From: Rhodobacteraceae bacterium Alg231-30
GTDB taxonomy: Bacteria > Pseudomonadota > Alphaproteobacteria > Rhodobacterales > Rhodobacteraceae
Length of the DNA stretch: 64,000 nucleotides
Assembly: GCA_900143615.1 (NCBI GenBank)
Contig: FREU01000005.1
Coordinates: 84-64,083, forward strand
Direction: 5' to 3'
The notes below the pieces were generated by a model. That model did no database searches. It had not been told where the DNA came from and saw only the letters and a program-made list of their open reading frames with translations. The number at the start of each line of letters is the position of its first letter. Position 1 is the stretch's first letter. The position numbers and the translations under genes are program-made. Below, one piece after another: positions 35,857 to 43,974 of the stretch.

Positions 35857-36741
35857 ATGCGCTTTCGTTCCTATGATGCTCTCAGGATTTTTGATGCCGT
35901 CGCCCGCAATCTGTCGATGACCAAGGCGGCGGACGAGGTGCATCAATCGAAAGGGTCGATCAGTTACCAGGTGGGCAAGCTTGAAGCCGAGCTCGGCTTT
36001 CGCCTGTTCGAGCGCGCGCACGCCAAACTGGAACTGACGGAGGAAGGGCGCAGGTTGTGGCATGTGTCCCAAACGGCCCTAAGCCAGATCGACCGTGAAA
36101 TCGAAGACCTGCGTGGCACCGCATCAGGCGCCGTGACCGTTGGCGCACTGACCTACTTCTCGTCACGCTGGCTGTCGCCAAGGCTCACACGGTTTTTCGA
36201 GGCCAATCCCCGTATCAGCCTGCGGATCGAACCGATCAACTCCGTGGAAATGTTGAGATCTGTCAGAGCGGACATGGCTATCCTCTGGGGAATTGGCGGC
36301 TGGAAGGACCATAAGAGCGAACTTCTTCTGTCCCTGCCTGCCGTTCCAACCGCCAACCGCGCAGTCGCAGAGCAGGTAAAGCGGCTTGGACTGGCCGAGG
36401 CGGTCAGGCAGCTTCCGCTCTTGGGGGACAGCTCCGGCGATGCCGGTTGGCGCGCCTGGCACAAAGCCGCCGGGCTGCCTTACGCGCCCAGCCGGTCCAG
36501 CCTCACGATCCCGGATTCAAACAGCCGCGTTCAGGCGGTGGTGGATGGCCAGGGGATCGCCCTTTGGGATGATCTGGTCGCGCCAGAAATTGGCGATGGA
36601 ACACTTGTCAGATTGTCCGATGTCAGAGTTGAAAACGCGGGTTACTTTGTCGTTTTCACGGATCGGCCGATGTCTCAGGGTGCGGAGGCATTCTTGGACT
36701 GGTTGCGGGCTGAAAACGATCGCAGCGATGGGCCGGTTTAG
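35857..36741 (+). CDS. LysR family transcriptional regulator (GcvA-like)
   Basis: A 294-residue LysR protein. The N-terminal winged HTH (LSMTKAADEVHQSKGSISYQ) and a co-inducer domain typical of the GcvA/TrpI group are seen. It is divergent from the GcvT-like gene with a 152-bp gap, which is where LysR regulators normally bind. The operon therefore seems to have two regulators: this LysR outside and the GlxA type inside. Confidence 0.92.
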   Translation: MRFRSYDALRIFDAVARNLSMTKAADEVHQSKGSISYQVGKLEAELGFRLFERAHAKLELTEEGRRLWHVSQTALSQIDREIEDLRGTASGAVTVGALTYFSSRWLSPRLTRFFEANPRISLRIEPINSVEMLRSVRADMAILWGIGGWKDHKSELLLSLPAVPTANRAVAEQVKRLGLAEAVRQLPLLGDSSGDAGWRAWHKAAGLPYAPSRSSLTIPDSNSRVQAVVDGQGIALWDDLVAPEIGDGTLVRLSDVRVENAGYFVVFTDRPMSQGAEAFLDWLRAENDRSDGPV

Positions 36742-37057
36742 AATCCCGCGGGTTCGCAGCGCTTGAACGGCGGGTTTGGCGAATCCTGCCGCGCCGCCGA
36801 ATTTCCCCCTCGCATGAGCGATAGCTTTCTGCGTCAGCAATAGCCGCGTTTGCACAAGTCCGGTCTGTCCGCTTAGCAGCCATGCGAAACTCTCTTCGTG
36901 GATGTCCGCTTTTTGCACCATGAAGCAATGGAGCCGAGTCCGCTTTGGGCTGCGAGCGGCCATTGTGCGTGATTTCCTTCGCGGTCCTCTTTGCGCTTTA
37001 TCCCCTTCCCTTCTTATGCGCTCTACATTGCAGCGCATTTGAACGGAAAGGTTTTCC
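36742..37057. other. Intergenic region, no gene seen
   Basis: About 316 bp between the LysR gene and a small RHH gene. It ends with GGAAAGGTTTTCC just before the ATG, a short palindrome overlapping the ribosome site. No conserved RNA or coding frame was recognised. Confidence 0.4.
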
Positions 37058-37258
37058 ATGCCGCGATACGTCACTCTCCGCCCGGATTTTTACGAACTGC
37101 TCCGCGAGGAGGCCGCTCTTCGCGACCGGACGATCCGGTCACAGGCTTTGCACTGGCTCGCGATCGGCAAGGCAATTGAGGCGTCGGGTATATACACCCA
37201 CGCGGACCTCACGGCCTTGCTTGAGCGTTTCGACGCGGAGACCCGGCCCGACGGGTAG
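37058..37258 (+). CDS. Small ParD-like / ribbon-helix-helix protein
   Basis: A 66-residue protein. The opening PRYVTLRPDFYELLREEAAL looks like an RHH strand followed by a helix, and RTIRSQALHWLAIGKAIE like the second helix of ParD-like antitoxin/repressor proteins. No toxin gene is adjacent on the same strand. It may be an orphan antitoxin or a regulator of the mobilization genes to its right. A strong terminator follows 30 bp after the stop. Confidence 0.6.
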   Translation: MPRYVTLRPDFYELLREEAALRDRTIRSQALHWLAIGKAIEASGIYTHADLTALLERFDAETRPDG

Positions 37259-37288
37259 CCACGGCGGTCACTACCTACCAACGCTAGA

Positions 37289-37315
37289 GGGCGCGGCATT
37301 TGCCGCGCCCTTTTT
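37289..37315 (+). terminator. Rho-independent terminator
   Basis: GGGCGCGGCA-TT-TGCCGCGCCC, a 10-bp perfect stem, is followed by five T. It ends the small RHH gene. Confidence 0.85.
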
Positions 37316-37344
37316 CTGTTCTCTTCGGTGTTGTGACTACCCGC

Positions 37345-37689
37345 TTACGCTTTGGATTTTGGCTCCGGCTTTTTCTTCACCTTCGACTCGTCTTTTGTCT
37401 TCGCTTTCGGCTTCCGTGCCTCGCGCAGTTTCTCGACCTCCTGATCGATGCCCTCTGGACGCAGTGGATGGCATTGGATCTTTTTGGCGTCGCCAACTTT
37501 GGCAACGGCCTCGAAGAGCACGAACACTTTGCGCAAGAGGTCTTCGTTGGCGGTTTTCAAGAACGCCTCCAGCGTGTTCGCGAACGCCTTTCGGATTTCT
37601 GCTTCGGTTGCGGCTTTCGACCTGCCAAGGTCCATGATGATATCCATCGCGCGCTGGTATTTTCGGTTTTCGGAATCGGAACGGTCCAT
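37345..37689 (-). CDS. Hypothetical protein, possible relaxase accessory factor
   Basis: A 114-residue protein with a mainly helical first half (EIRKAFANTLEAFLKTANEDLL) and a Lys/Pro-rich basic tail. A good Shine-Dalgarno (GGAGAATTCCT) precedes the ATG. It lies downstream of the relaxase gene on the same strand. A basic tail would suit DNA binding, and small accessory proteins often accompany relaxases. No family is recognised. Confidence 0.5.
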   Translation of the reverse strand: MDRSDSENRKYQRAMDIIMDLGRSKAATEAEIRKAFANTLEAFLKTANEDLLRKVFVLFEAVAKVGDAKKIQCHPLRPEGIDQEVEKLREARKPKAKTKDESKVKKKPEPKSKA

Positions 37690-37832
37690 AGGAATTCTCC
37701 TTTGTTGACCAAAATGGATGGGAGCAGTTGCTCCCGATTACTGCCGGTGGAAGCCTCAGACCGCCATCGACAACAACCAAGTAGGATCGTTGGTCTTCAG
37801 AGAGAAAAAAGTTTGGGAAGGGTTTGAATCCC

Positions 37833-39047
37833 TCAAACTTCCGGTCCATTTTTTTGGCCCGGCCGCGCCCATTTGTTGATCGCGCGCCTAAGCGTTGTGA
37901 TGCGCCCCGCCAGAGATTGCCGCGCTTTGACGATCTTCTTCCGTGCCGCCTCCGGCAACGCAGCCGCAGCTTCTACAATCGCGTCGTCCGCAGCTTTGAT
38001 CTCCTCAAGGTGCGATTGCACCTCGGCTCGGGCGTCCTTCCGCGCCTCCCTTTGGGCCGTGCTGCGCAAGGCCGCAAAGGCTTTTCCAAACAGACGCGCG
38101 GCGGCGGACCTGCCATCCGGCTGCGTCATCTCCGCCAACACCTTGGGATCTCCTTCAGCCACTGCCTTGGCGGTCTTCAGCACGGTCGCGGCTTTTTTCT
38201 CACGTTTGCACAAGTCGACCTCCCGCGCGGCCAGTTGCCGCTCTTTCTCTTCGCGCCATTCACGTGGGCTGACATGCTCCACCTGATCGGGAAGGCTGGC
38301 TGGTGCCTCATCCGTCTTCCCGTTTGCGGCCTGCTCTTTGCGATGCTGCTGAACCGCCTCTCGCAACGCCTGCTTACGCCGCTGACCGCGTTTCAATCCA
38401 AGCTCTGAGAACCACTCTCCAACACTGTCTTGGGCTTTCTCATAGTCCTTGATGAGGGGATGTTTAGAAGGCTGCAGCATCTTGCGCCCGTCTTTGGTCC
38501 GCGAGCGCGGCATGACAATCGCGTGGATATGATAGGTCGTCTCATCAAGATCAGCGCGGGCGTGGATCACGTCGTCACCGAAGCTGTCTTTGAGCCATGC
38601 CACTGCGGCGTTTTCGAAGCGATCCTCTCGGCTCTCTCCAAACAAATCGTCCATGTTGCTCTGGTCAAAGGCCGCAAACCAATCCTGATGCGCTGTGATG
38701 ATGACCTCACGCAAGGGCCCATGCCGCGTGCCGCGCCACGGGTCCTGTGAGCCCTCGACAACCCGCTTGGCAAGCTCCGCTTTGCGTCGCCGCTTCTTCA
38801 GCCCCTCAAGCTCCTTGGCGAAGTTCTCCACGCGCATATCTTCAATCTCTTTGAGCGCATGCTGCGCCCAGTCCTCGCCTCCGATCAGGCGACGGTTGAG
38901 GTTGGAACGTGTCTCATCCACGTGACCAAGATCACCGCCTTTCCGCGTGCGATGCTGCTCATAGCCGGCCAGATCCGCCGGAAAGAGGCCCTCCATCCGC
39001 AACACCACCGGATGTCGCATGTCGGCCGTCTTGATGTCTTCGCCCAT
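37833..39047 (-). CDS. MobV-type (Mob/Pre) relaxase
   Basis: A 404-residue protein with a Mob/Pre-like N-terminal domain. The early HxxR/N region appears as GHVDETRSNLNRRL (residues 41-54). The metal-binding motif appears as DLDETTYHIHAIVMP with D168, E169, H173 and H175, in place of the usual DExTPHxH. The C-terminal ~200 residues are charged and helical. Such enzymes nick oriT and lead the strand during conjugative mobilization. A relaxase inside a tRNA-inserted element suggests the island can be mobilized by a helper. No type IV secretion genes are present. Confidence 0.82.
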   Translation of the reverse strand: MGEDIKTADMRHPVVLRMEGLFPADLAGYEQHRTRKGGDLGHVDETRSNLNRRLIGGEDWAQHALKEIEDMRVENFAKELEGLKKRRRKAELAKRVVEGSQDPWRGTRHGPLREVIITAHQDWFAAFDQSNMDDLFGESREDRFENAAVAWLKDSFGDDVIHARADLDETTYHIHAIVMPRSRTKDGRKMLQPSKHPLIKDYEKAQDSVGEWFSELGLKRGQRRKQALREAVQQHRKEQAANGKTDEAPASLPDQVEHVSPREWREEKERQLAAREVDLCKREKKAATVLKTAKAVAEGDPKVLAEMTQPDGRSAAARLFGKAFAALRSTAQREARKDARAEVQSHLEEIKAADDAIVEAAAALPEAARKKIVKARQSLAGRITTLRRAINKWARPGQKNGPEV

Positions 39048-39556
39048 GGCGTCGCCCTCTCATCGTGAGGACGGGAAGTGGGTCCGCTGTCGCAAACTTG
39101 TGCATCACAGGTTTGAGGCGCCATCTTGATCAAAGCGCTGCTTGGCTGCGCAGGGAAAGTTACTCACTAATCAGCCCGCGCAGTTTCCCTTGGAAACCGC
39201 TCTGGCTGTCGTTCGTCGGGGCGCTGCCCCAAACCCCGTGCTGCCGCAGGCCACCTGCGCCGTGGGCGGCAAAGGAACGTTCGCCACGCTCCTTTGCACT
39301 CCATTGGCGTCTCCCGACAGGCTTAGGGGGTATTCCGCATACCGCCCCAAGACCCCGTGCTCTTGAGGAAGGTCCTCTCACCGACCTTCCCCAAACTCCT
39401 TCCAGCGCCGGCCTCGTTGAGGCTGTGAAGCGGTGTTTGCCGCCGGTGCAGGACGCCCGTTCTCAACTGCGCAGACTTTGTGTCGCGCATCTGAGAACGG
39501 GGCCCAGCCCCGGGTCAGAAGAAGACGTGACGGTTTTATCCGAGAAGGATACCTCG
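39048..39556. other. Non-coding region upstream of relaxase, candidate oriT
   Basis: About 0.5 kb between the divergent relaxase and MazF-like genes. It contains the inverted repeat GGAAGGTC / GACCTTCC (39367-39374 with 39383-39390) and an imperfect GGGGGTAT / ATACCGCCCC repeat just left of it. Relaxases of this class usually act at an oriT close to their own gene, so this is the best place to look. One long plus-strand frame crosses it, but the protein part before residue 165 looks random. Confidence 0.4.
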
Positions 39557-40099
39557 ATGACTGCTACACAACCCCAATTGGCGCACAGCGCGGCTTGGCA
39601 AGACGACCTGCAAACCGGCGACGTTGTCGCGTTTCGCTTTCCTCATGAGACTGACGGCTCAGTCGATCCCAAGGTTCGCCCTGCCCTTGTGCTCGATGTG
39701 GAAGAGACAGAGGCTGGCCGCTTCGCATCGCTTGCATACGGCACATCGAACCCGAGATCGCGCAAAGCCGATTACTGCGTCGACGTGCGTTCCGAGAAAG
39801 ACCGCGCGCCCGCGACGCTTCACCGGCCGACACGCTTCAATGCAGCACGTCGGGTTCTCGTGTCACTCGATCATCCAGGCTTTGAACTGAGCTCAGAAGT
39901 TGGCACGCCCGTGCTCGGACGCCTGTCTGGCCCAGCAAGTGATCGCATGCATGGGGTTCGCGCACGCATTCACGCAGAACGCGACATCCGGCGCGATCAC
40001 CTCGGCCGTCTGCGACGCAACGCCGGGAGCCTTCGTCCGGTAACTGTGGAACGGCGCTCCAAATCTCACAAAACCACCTGGGAAACGATCAATGTGTGA
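39557..40099 (+). CDS. PemK/MazF-like protein
   Basis: A 180-residue protein. Its core, GDVVAFRFPHETDG, VRPALVLDVE and ASLAYGTSNP, resembles the beta-barrel of PemK/MazF growth-inhibiting ribonucleases, with a basic C-terminal extension. The start at 39557 has GAAGGA seven bases upstream and begins just before the conserved domain; the longer frame back to 39065 is rejected. The next gene overlaps it by 8 bp. There is no typical MazE-like antitoxin beside it, so either the overlapping gene is an unusual partner or the protein serves another function. Confidence 0.55.
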   Translation: MTATQPQLAHSAAWQDDLQTGDVVAFRFPHETDGSVDPKVRPALVLDVEETEAGRFASLAYGTSNPRSRKADYCVDVRSEKDRAPATLHRPTRFNAARRVLVSLDHPGFELSSEVGTPVLGRLSGPASDRMHGVRARIHAERDIRRDHLGRLRRNAGSLRPVTVERRSKSHKTTWETINV

Positions 40100-40499
40100 G
40101 CCAAATCTCGACTACGACCCGATCCAAGCCACTGTTTTCCAAGCCCTTACACTGGCATCCAGCGCGCACAACGCGCTGGATCAACTTTCAGGCCTTTGGG
40201 CTGACCGACACGGTGCGAACGCTGCACGTAGACTTTCGGTGCAGATCGCACAGGAGAAGATCTTTTCGGCACGCGATCTCGATGCGCTGGAACAAGTTCT
40301 GCAGCCTTTGATGTCTGTCGCCGAAGGCGGTCCACGCGCCGATGGCGGCCCTCTCGATCAGATGCTGCGTCTAGGCGCTCAGGATCTTCACAACAAGATC
40401 CAGCCCCTATTCGAATTGCGTAGTGCGCTTTTGACCCTCGGTCGGCTGCGCCGGTCCGAGCAAATCGCACAGACCCTGCGCGGTGAAGACATGACCTAA
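40092..40499 (+). CDS. Hypothetical protein
   Basis: A 135-residue, largely helical and acidic protein that overlaps the MazF-like gene by 8 bp. It has no signal peptide, membrane span or recognised motif. Its overlap makes it a candidate functional partner of the MazF-like protein. Confidence 0.5.
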   Translation: MCEPNLDYDPIQATVFQALTLASSAHNALDQLSGLWADRHGANAARRLSVQIAQEKIFSARDLDALEQVLQPLMSVAEGGPRADGGPLDQMLRLGAQDLHNKIQPLFELRSALLTLGRLRRSEQIAQTLRGEDMT

Positions 40500-40610
40500 G
40501 CAAAGCGCGCGGAGGCGCAAAAGCGCCTCCAATCCTCTCCATTTCGCCAGCTCTTGCTGACCTTCTGCGTGAGGTCGGCAAGACGCTGGAACCAAATAGA
40601 AAGAGACACC

Positions 40611-41033
40611 ATGATCCCTGCCCCAACACATTTCCCAAACGACAGTTCACACCGCATCGCAGTGTTCTTGCAGCCCACAGAGCGTGACGATTTCGACCGG
40701 CTTGAAGAACTCACCGCAGACGGCCTGCAGGCCGCGCGCAAAGCCCTCGAAGACATCACAAATCTGCAAGTGCAATTTGACGGAGCGACCATCTCAAACC
40801 TCGCCGAACTTCGTCAGGCAGTAGAGAAGCGCCGCTTGCTAAACGATCGGTTTGTTGACGCCGCAAATGCTCTCACTACGCAGCTCGCCGACATGGAACA
40901 CCTGGAGGATTGCCCGGAGATTTTCGACCGGATTGCACAGGAACTTGGGCAGGCAATTGCGCTTTCAAATCGCGTGCGTGATTTGCTCTCGGCAGAGCGG
41001 GATGTCGGCTGGCATCGCGGAATTCGCGACTAA
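40611..41033 (+). CDS. Hypothetical protein
   Basis: A 140-residue helical, acidic protein (long helices such as LAELRQAVEKRRLLNDRFVD). The ATG at 40611 is preceded by a GAAAGAG stretch. It resembles in style the 135-residue protein upstream, and both sit in the stability/mobilization block. No family is recognised. Confidence 0.5.
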   Translation: MIPAPTHFPNDSSHRIAVFLQPTERDDFDRLEELTADGLQAARKALEDITNLQVQFDGATISNLAELRQAVEKRRLLNDRFVDAANALTTQLADMEHLEDCPEIFDRIAQELGQAIALSNRVRDLLSAERDVGWHRGIRD

Positions 41034-41192
41034 ATCCAGAATTTCTTTTCGTTAAAAATCAAAAGCCTGACGGGATAATTCGTCAGGTCTGCCATTTTAT
41101 GCCTCAAACTCGTTTGGCAAATTTTCAAAGCGTCTGAGGTCCTCAAAACAACAATCGGGAACCCCGCTTCCCCTCTGACGAGGACACCACTC

Positions 41193-41384
41193 ATGACGAC
41201 CAATACCACCCGCTCCGCCACCTCTGTAGAAGTTCCAACGGGCTTCTTGCAGACCGCCATATCGCATCGCGCACCACAGCAAACGCAAATCGTGCGTCTC
41301 AGCCACAACAGAAACGCCAATTTGTACAAATGCGCCGTCGCCTTCACCGCGATGGCGCCTGCCATCTTCAGCATGGGAGAGTAG
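41193..41384 (+). CDS. Small hypothetical protein
   Basis: A 63-residue frame with GAGGAC ahead of its ATG, ending 3 bp before the AlpA-like gene. It has no recognised motif; the last third is mildly hydrophobic (CAVAFTAMAPAIFSMG). It may be a leader frame for the alpA-int unit. Confidence 0.35.
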   Translation: MTTNTTRSATSVEVPTGFLQTAISHRAPQQTQIVRLSHNRNANLYKCAVAFTAMAPAIFSMGE

Positions 41385-41387
41385 AAT

Positions 41388-41591
41388 ATGCCAGCACTTC
41401 AACCAATTTTTTCAACAGACCGCACCTCTGCCAAACTTCTGGACATGAAGCTCTTTCAGTTCCTCGAATTGGTCGAGGCTGGGGCACTCCCCAAACCGGT
41501 GAAAATAGGCGGCCAACTAGTAAGGTGGTCCGTAAAGGAACTTGAAGCCATCAAGACCGGGGAAATCATGGAGGCTGAATTCGAATGGTGA
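41388..41591 (+). CDS. AlpA-like excisionase/DNA-binding protein
   Basis: A 67-residue protein. The segment SAKLLDMKLFQFLELVEAG followed by LPKPVKIGGQLVRWSVKEL is the winged-HTH pattern of AlpA/excisionase proteins. It overlaps the integrase start by 7 bp, so the two are co-translated. Such factors steer the integrase toward excision or regulate its gene. Confidence 0.75.
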   Translation: MPALQPIFSTDRTSAKLLDMKLFQFLELVEAGALPKPVKIGGQLVRWSVKELEAIKTGEIMEAEFEW

Positions 41592-42586
41592 AACAAATGG
41601 ACAAACCTTTTGTGGTGCCAGTTGTTCGCAAAGGTCGGACGTATTGGTATTTCCGGCGTGCAGGAAAATATGTGCGACTACCAGACGATCCAGACAGTCA
41701 GGCGTTCGACACCGCCTACTGGTCTATTCGATCCGGCAAAGCGAACATAACCCAAACAACTTTCGACGCATTGATCACCAGTTACTATCAAACACCGCGC
41801 TTCAAAGGCCTAAAGGCAAGCACCAAAGCTGAATACCGCCGCACGTTAGAGCTGATCCGAGAAAAGAATGCCCGAAAGGATTTCACGAAACTACGCCGTC
41901 GGGACGTAATTGCCGCACGAGACAACTATGCGGACACCTGGCGCAAAGCCAACGCCATGGTAGAGCAGCTATCGATCTTAGCAAATCACGCTATTGAATT
42001 GGAGTGGATCACTTCTAATCCAGCTTCAGGCGTAGAAAAGCTAAAAGGTGGAGAATACGAGCCATGGCCGGAGGCCAAGTTAGAAGCCTTTGAGACCTAT
42101 TGCACGGGAAACGATCTGTCGACAGCCCTGACAGCTTACCACCTATGCATAGGCACGGGCCAACGGATCGGCGACGTTGTCAAAATGGAATGGGAACATT
42201 TTGACGGCGAATACGTGGAAGTTGTGCAAGAAAAGACAGGCACTCGTGTCTGGATCTATTGCCCTTCCCGCCTTCGCACGTTTCTGAACAACCTGCCCCG
42301 CCGAGGCAGATATGTCATCGCCAAAAACCTAACACAGCCTGTGTCCAAGCGCAGGGTGCAGTTTTTGGTGCAAGAGGTTAGGGAGGCGATAGCGGCTAAG
42401 AAGTTTGTGATCCATGGATGGCGCTACAACGCGGCGCGTGAACTTGCAGAGGCTGGTTGTAGTGACGTTGAAATCCAGTCTGTCACCGGCCACAAAACAT
42501 TGGCAATGGTCCAGAAATATCGCGCGCAAGCCAATCAGAAGCGACTCAGCAAGTCTGCGCAGTCCCGAAGAACAGAACAAAAATGA
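41585..42586 (+). CDS. Tyrosine-type site-specific integrase of the island
   Basis: A 333-residue integrase with an N-terminal basic segment, a SAM-like core-binding domain (~55-150) and a catalytic domain. The key residues are R194 (GTGQRIGD), H277-x-x-R280 (HGWR), H303 (TGHKTLAM) and the nucleophile Y312. It lies 91 bp inside the tRNA-Leu gene, the usual place for an integrase that uses the tRNA 3' end. With the identical 55-bp repeat at the other end, it is the enzyme that inserted the element. Confidence 0.93.
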   Translation: MVKQMDKPFVVPVVRKGRTYWYFRRAGKYVRLPDDPDSQAFDTAYWSIRSGKANITQTTFDALITSYYQTPRFKGLKASTKAEYRRTLELIREKNARKDFTKLRRRDVIAARDNYADTWRKANAMVEQLSILANHAIELEWITSNPASGVEKLKGGEYEPWPEAKLEAFETYCTGNDLSTALTAYHLCIGTGQRIGDVVKMEWEHFDGEYVEVVQEKTGTRVWIYCPSRLRTFLNNLPRRGRYVIAKNLTQPVSKRRVQFLVQEVREAIAAKKFVIHGWRYNAARELAEAGCSDVEIQSVTGHKTLAMVQKYRAQANQKRLSKSAQSRRTEQK

Positions 42587-42589
42587 AAC

Positions 42590-42616
42590 GTGAAAATGTG
42601 AAACTAAGTGTGAAAC
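42590..42616 (+). repeat. Candidate integrase arm-type sites (right end)
   Basis: GTGAAAATGTGAAAC (42590-42604) followed by GTGTGAAAC (42608-42616) gives three tandem GTGAAA-type units just after the integrase stop. The left end of the island has GTGAAAGTGTGAAAC (17201-17215), about the same distance inside its att copy and in the same direction. Confidence 0.45.
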
Positions 42617-42677
42617 TCTGATGTCGGAAGGTTCGCAACCGCTTACGCAAACAATCGTTTATTGCGTAAAATCAATA

Positions 42678-42762
42678 TGGTGCGGGTGAAGGGACTCGAA
42701 CCCCCACGCCTCGCGGCGCCAGAACCTAAATCTGGTGCGTCTACCAATTCCGCCACACCCGC
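42678..42762 (-). tRNA. tRNA-Leu (anticodon UAG), attR of the island
   Basis: An 85-nt tRNA with encoded CCA. The acceptor stem GCGGGTG pairs with CACCCGC, the anticodon loop is TTTAGGT (anticodon TAG), and there is a long class II variable arm and the T-arm GGTTCGAGTCC. It stays intact because the inserted element restored the 3' half; positions 42678-42732 equal the 55-bp copy at 17080-17134. Confidence 0.97.
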
Positions 42763-42785
42763 ACTGTGCGGGCCTCTTAGCAAAG

Positions 42786-43883
42786 CTATTGTCGGGATGT
42801 AAGAGGAAAATGCAAAGAAACGCCGTCACGCGCCAAAACTTGCGCTTCATGGCGCTTGGCGATCCGACAGGCCGCCGTCATTGGCGTGCCCTGCGTGAAA
42901 TCCACCTCGGGAAATAACAGACTCAACTCTTCTTGCGACTCCCATGGAATCGCCGCCAGAGCATCCGCTCCGGGATTGAAACTCTCCGTCGCCAAGCCTT
43001 CGGAATAAATCACCTCATGCTGATCAAATTGCAGGTGAAAATACTCGGTTTCCTTCACATCCATCGCCAAAGACACCGATGCGCCATTGAGCAAATGTAC
43101 GGCTGCCGCCAAAACGTCACGCTCGCCCAAAATGACCTCGGCTTGCCAGCTGCGGATCAAAATTCGGTGCTGTTGTGACACCAATAGATCGCGTCTTGGA
43201 TGCCCCTGCCCAAACGCGCCGGCACAAATGCGCACCGGCACAAAAGCTGCCGACATTGCCATTTTATCCGGCCCCACAGGACAGCGCCCAATCCAGCGCA
43301 GCGGTTGGGCTCCATTGTGCATGGTCTGCACCAAATCCCCAACCTCCAGCGTCTCTACGGCGCGCGTGCCATTTGGGGTGCGGATTTTGGTGCCCGGCGT
43401 AAAACAGGGGGGCGCTGCAATATCATCTTGTGACACCGCCGTTCCGCCAGACGGCCCTTCCTGTGCTGAAATCACCTCAAGCGCAACGCCAACAGGCGGG
43501 AACTCCCCCACAAAGGCCAGCCCTTCGATGGTGCCATAGGTCGGACTGGAGTTGTTGAAATTGACGCTGATAACGCGATAGGTCAGTCCAGTGCTCGGAT
43601 CGAGCAGCATAAACTCATACTCAGCCTCAATTCGTGTATTGTTGCTGTAATTTACCCCGTCAAAAGACTGTCCGCCATTCAGCCGCTGATTGCCATCATT
43701 GTCATCGAAATTGGTGTCCGAGCCACGATCTCGCACATCGATCTGCTCCCAGCTGTTGCTGTTGAGCGTAATCGAAAGCCCTACCAAATGGCTGCCGTCA
43801 CCCTGACTGACTCCATCCAGCTGTCCACCACCAGAAACCGAGACCTGAGATTTCCCAAGCGCCCAAAAAGAATAATTCGCCAT
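42786..43883 (-). CDS. Hint-domain-containing protein
   Basis: A 365-residue protein. The second half is a Hint (hedgehog/intein) module starting at CFTPGTKIRTPNGTRAVETL, with EVGDLVQTMHNGAQPLRWIG next. The first ~150 residues look like a beta-rich secreted domain. Stand-alone Hint proteins of this kind are common in Rhodobacteraceae and lack the C-terminal half of a splicing intein. Function is unknown; extracellular autoprocessing is a guess. It is the first chromosomal gene beyond the island. Confidence 0.85.
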   Translation of the reverse strand: MANYSFWALGKSQVSVSGGGQLDGVSQGDGSHLVGLSITLNSNSWEQIDVRDRGSDTNFDDNDGNQRLNGGQSFDGVNYSNNTRIEAEYEFMLLDPSTGLTYRVISVNFNNSSPTYGTIEGLAFVGEFPPVGVALEVISAQEGPSGGTAVSQDDIAAPPCFTPGTKIRTPNGTRAVETLEVGDLVQTMHNGAQPLRWIGRCPVGPDKMAMSAAFVPVRICAGAFGQGHPRRDLLVSQQHRILIRSWQAEVILGERDVLAAAVHLLNGASVSLAMDVKETEYFHLQFDQHEVIYSEGLATESFNPGADALAAIPWESQEELSLLFPEVDFTQGTPMTAACRIAKRHEAQVLARDGVSLHFPLTSRQ

Positions 43884-43974
43884 ACCAACAGGACCTGCTC
43901 GACCTGCAAACTTGTTATTCTGTTATCCTAGCCTGTTTCTGCCACTCAATCCAGTTGCAGTTACCCAACAGAAT

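Noticed and set aside
39065-39556. N-terminal extension of the MazF-like protein
   Set aside because: The extra 164 residues look random, the conserved fold begins after 39557, and a good ribosome site sits there.
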